Numbered from the stretch's first letter, positions 38,995-49,146 are shown. The stretch: 64,000 nt of DNA from an uncultured Lachnospira sp. (GCA_910587485.1 CAJUKN010000013.1:1-64000), one strand, 5' to 3'. A program made the numbers and translations. Notes: generated by a model not told the origin, from the letters alone.

Positions 38995-39028
38995 AGGCTG
39001 TCCATATATGGTCAGCTTTTTTTATTTT
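38995..39028 (+). terminator. Riboswitch expression-platform terminator
   Basis: AGGCTGTCC and GGTCAGCT form the stem, followed by a T7-rich tract. It lies directly after the aptamer and about 165 bases before dapA. Confidence 0.85.
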
Positions 39029-39192
39029 ATAAAAAATAAGATGCTGCAAGTAGCAAAGCAGATTGCAAATGGTTACTTGATTATATCAAAAGATAAGATG
39101 ATGTTGTTTTATTATAAATTGGAATAAAAGAGCAAATTAAAACATTTTTAGAATATTATGTAGCTGTGATATGCAGCAGAAAGAAGGATAAG

Positions 39193-40083
39193 ATGGCGAT
39201 TTTTACTGGAGCGGGAGTAGCTATTATCACACCAATGAAAGCAGATGGACAGATTGATTATGACAAGATGGGTGAGTTGTTGGATTATCAGATTAATCAT
39301 TCAACCGATGCCATTATTGTATGTGGAACAACAGGTGAAGCCTCAACGATGACGCATGAGGAACATATTGAGACAATACAATTTACAGTGGATTATGTAA
39401 AGAAAAGAGTGCCAGTTGTTGCTGGAACAGGCTCAAATTGCACACAGACAGCAGTCTATTTGTCACAAGAGGCACAGAAAGCAGGAGCCGATGCCTGTCT
39501 TGTTGTTACACCATATTATAATAAGGCTACACAGAGTGGATTGATAGCACACTATACACAGATAGCAAAATCCATTGATTTGCCTATTATTATGTACAAT
39601 GTGCCTTCAAGAACAGGATGCAATATTCAGCCTGAAACAGCCGTTCAATTAGCAAAAGAAGTAGATAACATTATTGGTATAAAAGCGGCAACAGGAAATA
39701 TGGCACAGGAAGTAAAAACAATGATGTTAGCAGAAGGGTGTCTTGATATGTATTCAGGTGAGGACGGATTGATTGTACCGCTTATGTCGATTGGTGCAAA
39801 AGGTGTTATATCGGTACTTTCTAATATAGCGCCACAGCAAACACATGATATCTGTGCAAAATTTATGGCAGGAGATATAGAAGGCAGTGCAAAAATGCAG
39901 TTTGAAGCTTTAAATCTTGTTGATGCGCTATTTTGTGAGGTGAATCCAATTCCTGTAAAACATGCCTTAAATTTGATGGGAATGGAAGTCGGACCGCTTA
40001 GAATGCCTCTTTCACCAATGGAAGCACCAAATTTGGAACGATTAAAACATGCGATGATAGAATATGGCATTGATATTAAATAA
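39193..40083 (+). CDS. dapA: 4-hydroxy-tetrahydrodipicolinate synthase
   Basis: Condenses pyruvate with aspartate semialdehyde, first committed step to lysine, diaminopimelate and dipicolinate. ATG at 39193 (MAIFTGAGVAI) follows AGAAGGA; the longer frame lacks a ribosome site. 296 residues, full length. Motifs: CGTTGEASTM, TPYYNKATQSGL, MYNVPSRTGCN with the active Tyr, and the Schiff-base lysine in IIGIKAATG. In a spore-former its product also feeds dipicolinic acid, the SpoVA cargo. Confidence 0.97.
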   Translation: MAIFTGAGVAIITPMKADGQIDYDKMGELLDYQINHSTDAIIVCGTTGEASTMTHEEHIETIQFTVDYVKKRVPVVAGTGSNCTQTAVYLSQEAQKAGADACLVVTPYYNKATQSGLIAHYTQIAKSIDLPIIMYNVPSRTGCNIQPETAVQLAKEVDNIIGIKAATGNMAQEVKTMMLAEGCLDMYSGEDGLIVPLMSIGAKGVISVLSNIAPQQTHDICAKFMAGDIEGSAKMQFEALNLVDALFCEVNPIPVKHALNLMGMEVGPLRMPLSPMEAPNLERLKHAMIEYGIDIK

Positions 40084-40355
40084 TATAATTAAAGGACAAT
40101 ACTATTATTAATAATATAATTATTATAATATAAATATGATTAGTAAAGATAAGATGATAAGCAGGCAATCATGAAAATTATTTAGAATGATTGAATATTA
40201 AAAGAAAGTCATAGGATAAATTTGTTATATAAATTTATAAAAATGGTTTGTAGCTCTTTGTGCTTAAATTGAGAATGTATAATTTAGCGGCAAATTTGTT
40301 ATGCAGATTTGTAAGAGTTGCCTATAAGTTTTTGTGACCTGCGGAATAGGAGTAA
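40084..40355. other. dapA-dapB gap with family B hairpin block
   Basis: AT-rich. GCAAATTTGTTATGCAGATT and the following AGAGTTGCCT (about 40290-40330) resemble the double hairpin at 28561-28611. GCGGAATAGGAG precedes the dapB start. Whether dapB is read through from the riboswitch or has its own promoter is not clear. Confidence 0.5.
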
Positions 40356-41114
40356 ATGTTGATAAATATAATTATGCATGGCTGTAATGGTCATATGGGG
40401 AAAGTGATAACTGATTTAGTTGCAAAAGATGAAGAATGTCAAATTGTTGCAGGAATTGACCCTTATGATGATGGACATAATGCGTATCCTGTATTTCCAT
40501 CTATTGATAAGTGTGATGTAAAGGCGGATGTTGTTATTGATTTTGCTGCTGCCAGTGCAGTTGATTCCTTGCTTCAATACTGTGTTGATAAACAGATGCC
40601 TGTAGTTGTATGTACAACAGGATTAAGTAAAGAGCAAGTTGATAAGGTACGCGATGCGGCTTGTAAAGTGGCTGTATTAAAGTCTGCCAATATGTCACTT
40701 GGAATTAATACATTATTTAAGCTGCTTAAAGAGGCAACCAAAGTATTAGCACCTGCAGGATTTGATATTGAAATTGTTGAAAAACATCATAATCAAAAGC
40801 TGGATGCGCCAAGTGGAACGGCTCTTGCATTGGCAGATTCCATAAAAGAAGTATTGGGTGACGAATATTTTTATCAGTATGACCGAAGCAGTGTAAGACA
40901 AAAGAGAGATAAGAAAGAGATAGGAATCAGTGCTGTTCGTGGTGGCACGATTGTTGGCGTACATGATGTTATCTTTGCTGGTGAAGATGAAGTGATTGAA
41001 TTTACACACACAGCATATTCAAAATCTGTATTTGCAAAAGGAGCGATTGAAGCTGCTAAATTTCTTGCAGGAAAACCAGCAGGAATGTTTGATATGGCTG
41101 ATGTGATTGGTTGA
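40356..41114 (+). CDS. dapB: 4-hydroxy-tetrahydrodipicolinate reductase
   Basis: 252 residues. N-terminal nucleotide-binding motif HGCNGHMGKV, then VCTTGLS, the catalytic EKHHNQKLDAPSGTA with the His pair and Lys, and GGTIVGVHDVIF. Reduces the DapA product with NAD(P)H. The start ATG follows ATAGGAG. Follows dapA, as in many Clostridia, and ends at a hairpin terminator. Confidence 0.96.
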   Translation: MLINIIMHGCNGHMGKVITDLVAKDEECQIVAGIDPYDDGHNAYPVFPSIDKCDVKADVVIDFAAASAVDSLLQYCVDKQMPVVVCTTGLSKEQVDKVRDAACKVAVLKSANMSLGINTLFKLLKEATKVLAPAGFDIEIVEKHHNQKLDAPSGTALALADSIKEVLGDEYFYQYDRSSVRQKRDKKEIGISAVRGGTIVGVHDVIFAGEDEVIEFTHTAYSKSVFAKGAIEAAKFLAGKPAGMFDMADVIG

Positions 41115-41171
41115 AAGGTGATTTTTTAGGTATAAATTAGTGTTGTAGACAAATATGTTTAGTTGATGACT

Positions 41172-41203
41172 ATCCCATAGAAATACTATCTATGGGATTT
41201 GTT
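41172..41203. terminator. Terminator between dapB and the GNAT gene
   Basis: ATCCCATAGA and TCTATGGGAT form a perfect 10-bp stem around seven bases; TTTGTT follows. Confidence 0.85.
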
Positions 41204-41215
41204 CATAGATTGCAA

Positions 41216-42049
41216 TTATTTATTTTGTGTATAAATAACATTTAGATAATAATAATTAACCTGCTCACATACAGAAAAACCACAATTTTTATAAAGTTGA
41301 AATGCGGCGGGATTGGTGCTGGAAACATGTAAGATTAATGGGGGTTGTTTGCATTCAAAATGAAAATAATCCTGTATTAAATTTTGTATAAGACAGGTAC
41401 CAATTTTTTTGCCGCGTTTATCACTGTCTACATACACACTTGATATACAAGTATAGGATTGGAAATAATCTAATTCACATACAGCTACAGGCGAAGAAAA
41501 GTTCTTATAAAATAACATATAACAGCTTTTATCTGAATTAAAATAACATTGGTAGTCTTTTTTTATATTGTTTGGTAGTGATTTGTCTTTAGTAATCAGT
41601 TTTTGATTTTCTTGGTTTAATTCATTTATATCTTTTAATATCATTAAATAATCACATGAATGAAATGCAAGATGATGTTTTTTGGCATTTTTTTCATTTA
41701 CAGCGCATATAAATTGTATCAAAACAGAAGTCTTATTTTTTTCATTAAATTGTATGAACATATCTTCTATAATAATATAAAGTTTTGATAATAAATTAGA
41801 AAATATTTTTTTATGCCTGTAGTTGGGGTGAACCATTGCAGTAATTTCAACATAACATATTTGCTGCTCATCGGTGACAGATAAATCTGGTGTAATACAA
41901 GAAATAAAGCCAATTAGCATTGTATCAAAGTATGCGGCAATATAGGTTATATAAGAAGCGTCGTCCTCATCAAAGTAAGCTTCATAATGATTGCAAGAGT
42001 TACTTAATTGTCTAAAATCAGATGGATTACAATAATTTGTATATTTCAT
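41216..42049 (-). CDS. Tandem GNAT acetyltransferase-like protein
   Basis: 277 residues from ATG 42049, behind GGAG; a TTG in frame just upstream includes the ribosome site. Two GNAT folds: the first (about 20-150) has CYVEITAMVHPNYRHKKIFS; the second (about 165-275) has SSVYVDSDKRGKKIGTCLIQ followed by NPAAFQLYKNCGF, the acetyl-CoA-binding and C-terminal motifs. The first copy lacks a clean pyrophosphate loop (RHKKI) and may be structural. Substrate unknown. Convergent with dapB. Confidence 0.85.
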   Translation of the reverse strand: MKYTNYCNPSDFRQLSNSCNHYEAYFDEDDASYITYIAAYFDTMLIGFISCITPDLSVTDEQQICYVEITAMVHPNYRHKKIFSNLLSKLYIIIEDMFIQFNEKNKTSVLIQFICAVNEKNAKKHHLAFHSCDYLMILKDINELNQENQKLITKDKSLPNNIKKDYQCYFNSDKSCYMLFYKNFSSPVAVCELDYFQSYTCISSVYVDSDKRGKKIGTCLIQNLIQDYFHFECKQPPLILHVSSTNPAAFQLYKNCGFSVCEQVNYYYLNVIYTQNK

Positions 42050-42221
42050 GGGAAGCTCCAAATTTGGTTGCGGTATTTATGGTAATAATGTATAATAGCC
42101 ACCATAAAGCTAAAATGATTTTATATGAAATAATGTTCAATAGCAATATAAAATAAAGAACATAGCTTAAAAAATTTAAAATAGGAGTTTCTAAAAAAAT
42201 AAATTATAGTATGGAGGTCAT

Positions 42222-43094
42222 ATGAGTAAAACAGCAATATTAACAGATAGTAACAGTGGAATTACACAATTAATGGGCAAGGAATTGGGCGTTTCTGTCT
42301 TACCAATGCCTTTTTTTATTAATGGCACACAATTTTATGAAGATATTGATTTGACACAAGAAGAATTTTATCAAAGGTTAAAAGAAGATGCAGATATATC
42401 AACATCACAACCATCTATTGGAGAAATGCAAGAACGATTTGAATTATTGTTAAAAGATTATGATGAGATTGTATTTATACCAATGTCTAGTGGGTTAAGT
42501 AGTACATGTCAGACTGCTGCTATGTTGTCAGAGGATTATAATGGTAAAGTTTATGTGGTAAATAATCAGCGTATTTCGATAACACAAAGACAATCCGTTC
42601 TCGATGCAAAAGCATTGGCAGAAAAAGGCTGCAATGCAAAAGAAATTAAAGATATTCTTGAACGAGATAAATTTCAGTCTAGTATATATATTACATTGGA
42701 CACATTAAAATATTTGAAAAAGGGCGGCAGAATTACGCCAGCGGCAGCAGCGATTGGAACGATGTTAAAATTAAATCCCGTTTTGCAAATTCAAGGAGAA
42801 AAACTTGATGCATTTGCAAAGACAAGAGGAAAAGCATCTGCCAAAAAGATTATGTTAAAGGCGATGGAAGATGATTTGAATAACCGATTTAAAGAAGCCT
42901 ATAAAGAAAATAGAGTGCATATCGCTGCAGCATATTCAGGTAATCCAGAAGAAGCACAGGAATGGGCAGCAATGGTAAAAGAACAATATCCACAGTTGGA
43001 TTTTAATATGGACCCATTATCATTAAGCGTGGCTTGTCATATTGGACATGGAGCGCTTGCTATTGCATGTTCTGTTTATTTGCCAGAACTATAA
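42222..43094 (+). CDS. DegV family fatty-acid-binding protein
   Basis: 290 residues behind GGAGG. Motifs: ILTDSNSGI at the N-terminus, TSQPSIGEM, MSSGLSSTCQTA, LKKGGRITPAAAAIG and a C-terminal IGHGALAIA. DegV/FakB proteins bind a fatty acid and present it to a kinase for phospholipid synthesis. The DAK-type kinase partner is not in the window. A hairpin follows. Confidence 0.93.
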   Translation: MSKTAILTDSNSGITQLMGKELGVSVLPMPFFINGTQFYEDIDLTQEEFYQRLKEDADISTSQPSIGEMQERFELLLKDYDEIVFIPMSSGLSSTCQTAAMLSEDYNGKVYVVNNQRISITQRQSVLDAKALAEKGCNAKEIKDILERDKFQSSIYITLDTLKYLKKGGRITPAAAAIGTMLKLNPVLQIQGEKLDAFAKTRGKASAKKIMLKAMEDDLNNRFKEAYKENRVHIAAAYSGNPEEAQEWAAMVKEQYPQLDFNMDPLSLSVACHIGHGALAIACSVYLPEL

Positions 43095-43170
43095 TAAAAT
43101 AACGATAGCAATATGGTATTAGTAAGCTGCTATTGATTTATATTAAAAAATATAATAAAATTGTAATACG

Positions 43171-43212
43171 AAAGTTCGTTGTGCAAACATTTTGTTTGTA
43201 AAGCGAACTTTT
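43171..43212 (+). terminator. Hairpin after the DegV gene (family B)
   Basis: AAAGTTCG..GCAAAC and GTTTGT..CGAACTTT pair around ATTTT. Followed by TATATAAATAACG rather than a T run, so termination is likely but not certain. Related to hairpins at 28561 and 52899. Confidence 0.55.
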
Positions 43213-43286
43213 ATATAAATAACGAAAATTTTTTAAAAATAACAAAATATTAATTGCTCCAAATTAGTGCAGGAGGTAAAAAGTAT

Positions 43287-45062
43287 ATGCTGTCAAGACA
43301 GGAAATAAAACCAGAAGATAAATGGCGTATTGAAGATATATATGCTAGCGATACATTATGGGAAGAAGATTATAAAAAGTTTTTGAGCGAGTGTGAAAAA
43401 ACTTGTCAATATAAAGGGAGTATTGGCAAGAGTGCAGATAATTTAGCTTTCGTTTTATATGAACAAGATAAGGCAGATTTTTTGGCAGAAAAAATTTACG
43501 TCTACGCATTTATGAGATATTATGAAGATACAACAAATCTTTTATATCAGTCAATGTCTGGTAAGGCACAGATGGCAGTCACAAAATTGGCAGAAAAATA
43601 TTCCTTTGTAGAGCCTGAAATTTTGGCAATAGATGATAATATTATAAAGCAATATCTTGATGAAGACATAGTAAAACCGTATAGACGATATATAGAGGAT
43701 ATATTGGCAGGTAAACAGCATATATTGTCAGACAAAGAAGAAAAATTGCTTGCTGCGGTGCAGAGAATGGCTGATGCGCCAAGCAAAATTTTTTCAAAGT
43801 TTAATAATGCAGATATTTGTTTTGGATATATAACAAATGAAAATGGCGAAGATGTAGAATTGACACATGGCAAATACAGCACGTTTATGGAAAGTCGTGA
43901 CAGGCGAGTGCGCAAATCGGCTTTTGAGACCTTATATAGACCATATAGCAGCCATATTCATACTCTTGCGGAGATTTACTATGGTGATGTGAAAAGAGCC
44001 ATTTTTTATGCAAATGCAAGAAACTATACAAGTACGTTAGAAATGTATTTGACACAATCCTTTATTCCTGTTTGTGTTTATGATAATCTTCTTTTAACGG
44101 TCAATGATAATCTGGATAAAATGTATGATTATGTAGCATTAAGGAAGCGTGAGCTTGGTGTGGATGAACTGCATTTTTATGATATTTATGCTCCAATGGT
44201 TTCAGACTATACAATGAAAGTGGATTATAAGCAGGCAAAAGAAATGGTTATACAAGCGTTGCAGCCTCTTGGTGAATCGTATGTTACAACAGTTTGTGAA
44301 GGTTTTGACAATGGTTGGGTTGATGTATATGAAAATGCTGGCAAGCGCAATGGAGCTTTTTCTTGGGGTGTATATGGCACACATCCATATGTATTTTTAA
44401 ATTATAATAATACGCTAAATGATGTATTTACAGTAATTCACGAGATGGGGCATGCCATGCACACCTATTATTCCAATCAAACACAGCCTCATATCTATTC
44501 AGGATATAAGATATTTGTGGCAGAAGTGGCTTCAACATGCAATGAGACTTTTCTTATTCACTATTTATTAAAATACTGCAACGATGAAAAACAGCGCAAA
44601 TATTTGATAAACCGTTATTTAGAGCAGTTTAAAGGAACACTTTATAGGCAGACTATGTTTGCTGAGTTTGAAAAGAATGCTCACAGCATGGCTGAACAAG
44701 GAGAAGTGCTTTGTGCAGAGAATCTATGCAGCTTATATAAAGACTTAAATGCAAAGTATTTTGGTTCTAATATGGTTATTGATAAAGAAATTACATATGA
44801 GTGGGCAAGGATTCCGCATTTTTATACACCATTTTATGTCTATCAGTATGCGACAGGTTTTTCGGCTGCCATTTCCATTGCGACAAGGATTTTAGATGGA
44901 GACAAACAAACATTGTCTGGTTATATGAAATTCTTAAACAGTGGTGGTAGTATGCATCCGATTGATTTGTTGAAATTGTGTGGTGTAGATATGGAACAAC
45001 CATATGTAGTAGAAGATGCATTACAAGAATTTGGCAAATATTTAAATTTGTTTAATAAATGA
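43287..45062 (+). CDS. pepF: Oligoendopeptidase F (M3B)
   Basis: 591 residues from ATG 43287 behind GGAGGT; the upstream in-frame codons include the ribosome site. The M3 zinc site is VIHEMGHAMH, with the third ligand in FVAEVASTCNE about 25 residues later; HFYTPFYVYQYATGF near the end is typical of PepF. A cytoplasmic metallopeptidase that degrades oligopeptides. Monocistronic; followed by two family A palindromes. Confidence 0.96.
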   Translation: MLSRQEIKPEDKWRIEDIYASDTLWEEDYKKFLSECEKTCQYKGSIGKSADNLAFVLYEQDKADFLAEKIYVYAFMRYYEDTTNLLYQSMSGKAQMAVTKLAEKYSFVEPEILAIDDNIIKQYLDEDIVKPYRRYIEDILAGKQHILSDKEEKLLAAVQRMADAPSKIFSKFNNADICFGYITNENGEDVELTHGKYSTFMESRDRRVRKSAFETLYRPYSSHIHTLAEIYYGDVKRAIFYANARNYTSTLEMYLTQSFIPVCVYDNLLLTVNDNLDKMYDYVALRKRELGVDELHFYDIYAPMVSDYTMKVDYKQAKEMVIQALQPLGESYVTTVCEGFDNGWVDVYENAGKRNGAFSWGVYGTHPYVFLNYNNTLNDVFTVIHEMGHAMHTYYSNQTQPHIYSGYKIFVAEVASTCNETFLIHYLLKYCNDEKQRKYLINRYLEQFKGTLYRQTMFAEFEKNAHSMAEQGEVLCAENLCSLYKDLNAKYFGSNMVIDKEITYEWARIPHFYTPFYVYQYATGFSAAISIATRILDGDKQTLSGYMKFLNSGGSMHPIDLLKLCGVDMEQPYVVEDALQEFGKYLNLFNK

Positions 45063-45073
45063 TAAATATGAGG

Positions 45074-45161
45074 TTGCTGCATAAAGCAAAAAATATATAA
45101 GATGTAGTATAGCTTAAAGAATAACTGTATCTTGTATTATAGAGTGCGTTTTGCTGCAAAT
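45074..45161. repeat. Family A palindrome, copy behind pepF
   Basis: TTGCTGCATAAAGCAAAA and GCGTTTTGCTGCAA are imperfect inverted partners. The centre aligns with the centre of 1629-1721. It may terminate pepF. Confidence 0.55.
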
Positions 45162-45164
45162 ATT

Positions 45165-45262
45165 GGGACTTTCGCACAAAAGACTAAAGATACAAGATAT
45201 CGTTTAATCGTACATTATATTTTACAATAGCTTGCGTCTGATTTCCTTAATGTGATAGTCCC
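45165..45262. repeat. Family A palindrome, second tandem copy
   Basis: GGGACTTTCGCAC and GTGATAGTCCC form the ends. Its right half, reversed, matches the left 50 bases of 22434-22646. It separates pepF from the convergent small membrane protein. Confidence 0.55.
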
Positions 45263-45302
45263 ATATTTAATATTAAAGATAAAATCCCTCATTTTCACAT
45301 AT

Positions 45303-45767
45303 TTATTTTTTTGTTTCTGTATGTACTTGTGCTTTTTCAAGGCAGGAGTTAATTCCATTTAACAGTACGCTTGTTGTATATTTTACATCAGAGGAATAGT
45401 GTATATTATCGGTTGAGCCATTTTCACATACATTTTTTGCAAGCTCATTAAAATTATCAGAAAGCATTGGATACATAGTTGTTACAGCCTCTGAGAGATT
45501 GAGCATTTCAATATCATTAATATTGTTGGCATCCAATGTAACTTTTATATCAAGCTGATTTCCATCAAGCATAATGGACGATGTATAAACACCGGGCGTA
45601 TATATATGGTCAGAAGTCGTGCTTTGTGCTTTTTGTGTATCCATTTCTTGTGTCTTATTACCTTGAAATCCCATAAAAACAGCAATAGAAATAATTAACA
45701 ATAAGATAATAACGGCTGCTATCAGAACAATTTTAGGGATAACAATAATTTTTGTCTTTGAACTCAT
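45303..45767 (-). CDS. Membrane-anchored small extracytoplasmic protein, FMN_bind-like
   Basis: 154 residues from ATG 45767, eight bases after AAGGAG. One N-terminal membrane helix (about 10-33), a Gln/Thr/Ser linker, and an outer domain of about 90 residues. YTPGVYTSSIMLDGNQLDIK and the later LLNGINSCLEKA resemble the FMN-binding fold, but the [ST]GAT flavin-attachment motif is replaced by KYTTS, so flavinylation is unlikely. Function unknown. Divergent from addB. Confidence 0.7.
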   Translation of the reverse strand: MSSKTKIIVIPKIVLIAAVIILLLIISIAVFMGFQGNKTQEMDTQKAQSTTSDHIYTPGVYTSSIMLDGNQLDIKVTLDANNINDIEMLNLSEAVTTMYPMLSDNFNELAKNVCENGSTDNIHYSSDVKYTTSVLLNGINSCLEKAQVHTETKK

Positions 45768-45840
45768 ATGCAAATCTCCTTTTTTTTGCTACTATATATT
45801 TATGCGTTTGGTATATAGAATATTCATTGCAGGAGGGTAT

Positions 45841-48800
45841 ATGGGATTAAAAATTATAGCAGGTAGTTCAGGAGTTGGCAAATCAACATTTGCATATCAG
45901 AAAATTATTGAGAAGTCGATTCAGAATCCTGAGCGAAATTATATTATAGTAGTGCCTGAACAATATACAATGGCAACGCAGAAAAAATTAGTGTATATGC
46001 ATCCAAATAAAGGTATTTTAAATATTGATGTCGTCAGTTTTGAGCGTCTTGCCTATAAGGTATTTGAGGAAGTTGGCGGACAAAATCGTCCTGTATTGGA
46101 CGATACAGGAAAAAATTTGATTGTAAGAAAAGTACTAGAAGAGCATAAAAAAAGTTTGCATTATTTTGGAAGTAGTATTAATAAAACAGGTTTTGTATCG
46201 GAATTAAAATCCGTTATATCAGAGCTTCTTCAATATAACATCAGTGTTGACAATATTGGAGAAATTGCAGTAAAATCAGCGGATAATCAGCTTTTAACTG
46301 CAAAATTGCAGGATTTAAATATTATATATCGTTCTTTTATGGATTATTTATCCAATAATTATATTACATCAGAAGAAATATTAGATGTATTGTGTCAAGT
46401 GATTGACAGGTCGTCTATTATTAAAAAAAGTGAAATTGTGTTTGATGGATTTACTGGATTTACCCCCATACAATATAATCTTATGCAGTTGTTATTGCAG
46501 TTATGTTATCAAATTACAGTGACGGTAACGATTGATGCAAAAGAAAAACTCAATGTAATGGAGGGAATGCACAATCTTTTTTTTATGAGCAAAGAGATGG
46601 TGCAAAAGTTATATCGCCTATGTGATGAGGAGCATATTGATATTTTAGAGCCTGTTCTTATGGATAAAAATATCAATCCTCGTTTTCAAAATAATAGATT
46701 ATCATTTCTTGAAAAAAATTTGTTTCGATATAATAAAATGTTTTATCATAATAAGGATGACCGTGATGCAATCCATATTTATGAGGCAGCGACACCAAAA
46801 GAAGAAGTACAGTTTGCTGTGAGTGAATTATTAAAATTGACACGATTTCATGGATACAGGTATAAGGATATTGCGATTGTTTCTGGTGAAATTGAATTGT
46901 ATGGTTTGTTGGCTGGAAATATATGTAAACAAAATAATATTCCAGTGTTTGTTGATAACAAAAAGACGGTTGCTGATAATCCTTTAGTGGAATTTTTAAG
47001 GGGAGCGTTGGAAGCCATTGAGAAAAATTATAGTTATGAAAGTATGCTGCGTTATTTAAGAACAGGTATGACTGGAATTGCAAGAGAAGATGTGGATTTA
47101 ATTGATAATTATTGTGTTGCAACAGGCGTACGTGGAACGATGTGGCATAAAAAATGGACACGAAAGGGAAGGCAAAGAGAAGGATTTCCGCTTGAATATT
47201 TAAATGAACTGCGTGTACAGATTATGGCGCCTTTTATAACATTGGAAAAAAAGCTGAAAAAGAAAGAGGCATTTGTTGAAGATTATGTTCGAGCAGTCTA
47301 TGAATTTTTAGTTGATACAAAAGCACAGGAAAAAATTAATGATTTTGCAGACTTGCCCGATACAGGCGATGAATATCATCAAATATATGCAAAAATCATT
47401 GAATTGTTTGATAAGATAGTGGAATTGTTGGGCAAACAAAAATTAAGTCTTAGTGAATTTAATCGAATTATTGATTCAGGCATTGCTGAAATTAAAGTAG
47501 GATTGATTCCGCCTACGGCGGATTGCGTTGTTGTTGGTGATATAGAACGAACAAGATTAGAAGAAATTAAGGTATTATTTTTTCTTGGTGTGAATGAGGG
47601 CATTATTCCTAAAAAAAGTGAAAGTAAAGGGGTATTGTCGGAGGCAGATAGAGATTATCTTGAGGATATACATGTAGAATTGTCGGATAGTTCCCGAAGA
47701 AAGGCATTTATACAAAAATTTTATCTGTATCTTGTGCTTACAAAGCCATCGGATAAAATCTATATTACATTTTCATCAAAAGGGACAGACGGAAAAGGGG
47801 CATTACCTTCTTATCTGTTGCAAAGTATTCGACAAATGTTTCCAGATATTCCTATGGATACATCAAAAGAATTAAATTCACAGTTTAAATATATAAAAAT
47901 ACCAAAAAGTGATTTGGTTTATAATCCAGATGCATATATTCAGATGTTAGGAGAAAGTCTTGCCTTAAAGCTTTATAATGAACGACTTTCTGGCAGTATA
48001 TCGGCTTTTGAACAGTATTCCTCTTGTCATTTTGCCTATTTTCTCTGTCATGGATTAGGCTTGTATGGCAGAGATGAATATACATTTGAAAGCAGTGATT
48101 TTGGAACGATTATGCACAGCGTTATTGAAAATGTATGTAAACGTTTGGAACAAGAAGGAAAACAACTTCAACATCTTAGTGATGAGTCAAGGTTTAGTTA
48201 TGTACAAGATGTATTATCTCAAATTAGTGACGAATATTCCGATACCATTTTAAAAGATAGTGGAAGAAATAAATTTATATTAAAAAGAATGGCAAAGCTG
48301 GCAGATAGGACACTTTGGGCGATAGGTAAGCAAATTGACAGCGGAAAATTTGTACCAGATGAATTTGAATTTTCATTTATGATGGACGAACAAGAAATTG
48401 TATTGGATAGTGGTCATGCTAAGATGTGTATTACGGGTAAGATTGATAGAATTGATATATATGAGGACGATAAAAATGTTTATGTGAGGGTCGTTGATTA
48501 TAAGACAGGAAACTCAGATTTTAATCTTGCGCAAGTATATTATGGATTAAAAATGCAGCTTGTTACATATTTAAGGGCAGCGATGCTGATGGAACAAAAG
48601 CGACACCCTGAAAAAAATATTATCCCTGCGGGTGTGTTTTATTATAATGTCAAAAATCCAATTATAGCGTTTGATAATCAAAGTGAGGAACAGTTAAATA
48701 AGGATATCCTTGAAGAATTGATGTTAAAAGGAGCAATTAACAAAGAATATAATCTCCCAAAACTGATGGATTCAAGCGATACAAGCAAGTCGCTTGTAGT

Positions 48801-49146
48801 GCCTGTAAATTTTGATAAGGATGGCAATGTCAAAGAAAAAGAAAATACATTGTCAACGGAATCGTTTGATAAATTGCAGCATTATGTTTCTGTCAGTCAG
48901 ACCAATATTGGAAAAGATATATTAGAGGGAAATAATCGTATCAATCCTTATAAAGAAGGTATGCACACATCGTGCGATTACTGTCCATATAATGAAGTGT
49001 GTGGATTTTCTCCAAGTTTGGGCGGCAAAGGATTTCGGAAATTTGCAAATTTAAAACCAGAAGAAATTTGGGAAAAAATTGATGAAAAGTTAAATCAAGA
49101 AAAAGATGGGGAGGCAGGCGCAGATGGCAAATCAGTGGACAGATAA
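45841..49146 (+). CDS. addB: AddAB helicase-nuclease, AddB subunit
   Basis: 1101 residues from ATG 45841 behind GGAGGG. The N-terminal nucleotide-binding motif is AGSSGVGKST. The iron-sulfur cluster cysteines are visible: one in QYSSCHFAYF and three in CDYCPYNEVC near the C-terminus. The nuclease motif is VRVVDYKTGN. With AddA it resects double-strand ends and loads RecA after Chi. The addA start lies within its last 23 bases. Confidence 0.96.
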   Translation: MGLKIIAGSSGVGKSTFAYQKIIEKSIQNPERNYIIVVPEQYTMATQKKLVYMHPNKGILNIDVVSFERLAYKVFEEVGGQNRPVLDDTGKNLIVRKVLEEHKKSLHYFGSSINKTGFVSELKSVISELLQYNISVDNIGEIAVKSADNQLLTAKLQDLNIIYRSFMDYLSNNYITSEEILDVLCQVIDRSSIIKKSEIVFDGFTGFTPIQYNLMQLLLQLCYQITVTVTIDAKEKLNVMEGMHNLFFMSKEMVQKLYRLCDEEHIDILEPVLMDKNINPRFQNNRLSFLEKNLFRYNKMFYHNKDDRDAIHIYEAATPKEEVQFAVSELLKLTRFHGYRYKDIAIVSGEIELYGLLAGNICKQNNIPVFVDNKKTVADNPLVEFLRGALEAIEKNYSYESMLRYLRTGMTGIAREDVDLIDNYCVATGVRGTMWHKKWTRKGRQREGFPLEYLNELRVQIMAPFITLEKKLKKKEAFVEDYVRAVYEFLVDTKAQEKINDFADLPDTGDEYHQIYAKIIELFDKIVELLGKQKLSLSEFNRIIDSGIAEIKVGLIPPTADCVVVGDIERTRLEEIKVLFFLGVNEGIIPKKSESKGVLSEADRDYLEDIHVELSDSSRRKAFIQKFYLYLVLTKPSDKIYITFSSKGTDGKGALPSYLLQSIRQMFPDIPMDTSKELNSQFKYIKIPKSDLVYNPDAYIQMLGESLALKLYNERLSGSISAFEQYSSCHFAYFLCHGLGLYGRDEYTFESSDFGTIMHSVIENVCKRLEQEGKQLQHLSDESRFSYVQDVLSQISDEYSDTILKDSGRNKFILKRMAKLADRTLWAIGKQIDSGKFVPDEFEFSFMMDEQEIVLDSGHAKMCITGKIDRIDIYEDDKNVYVRVVDYKTGNSDFNLAQVYYGLKMQLVTYLRAAMLMEQKRHPEKNIIPAGVFYYNVKNPIIAFDNQSEEQLNKDILEELMLKGAINKEYNLPKLMDSSDTSKSLVVPVNFDKDGNVKEKENTLSTESFDKLQHYVSVSQTNIGKDILEGNNRINPYKEGMHTSCDYCPYNEVCGFSPSLGGKGFRKFANLKPEEIWEKIDEKLNQEKDGEAGADGKSVDR

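Noticed and set aside
49106..49123. Earlier ATG for addA
   Set aside because: The ribosome site GGGGAGG lies within those codons, so the ATG at 49124 is the start.
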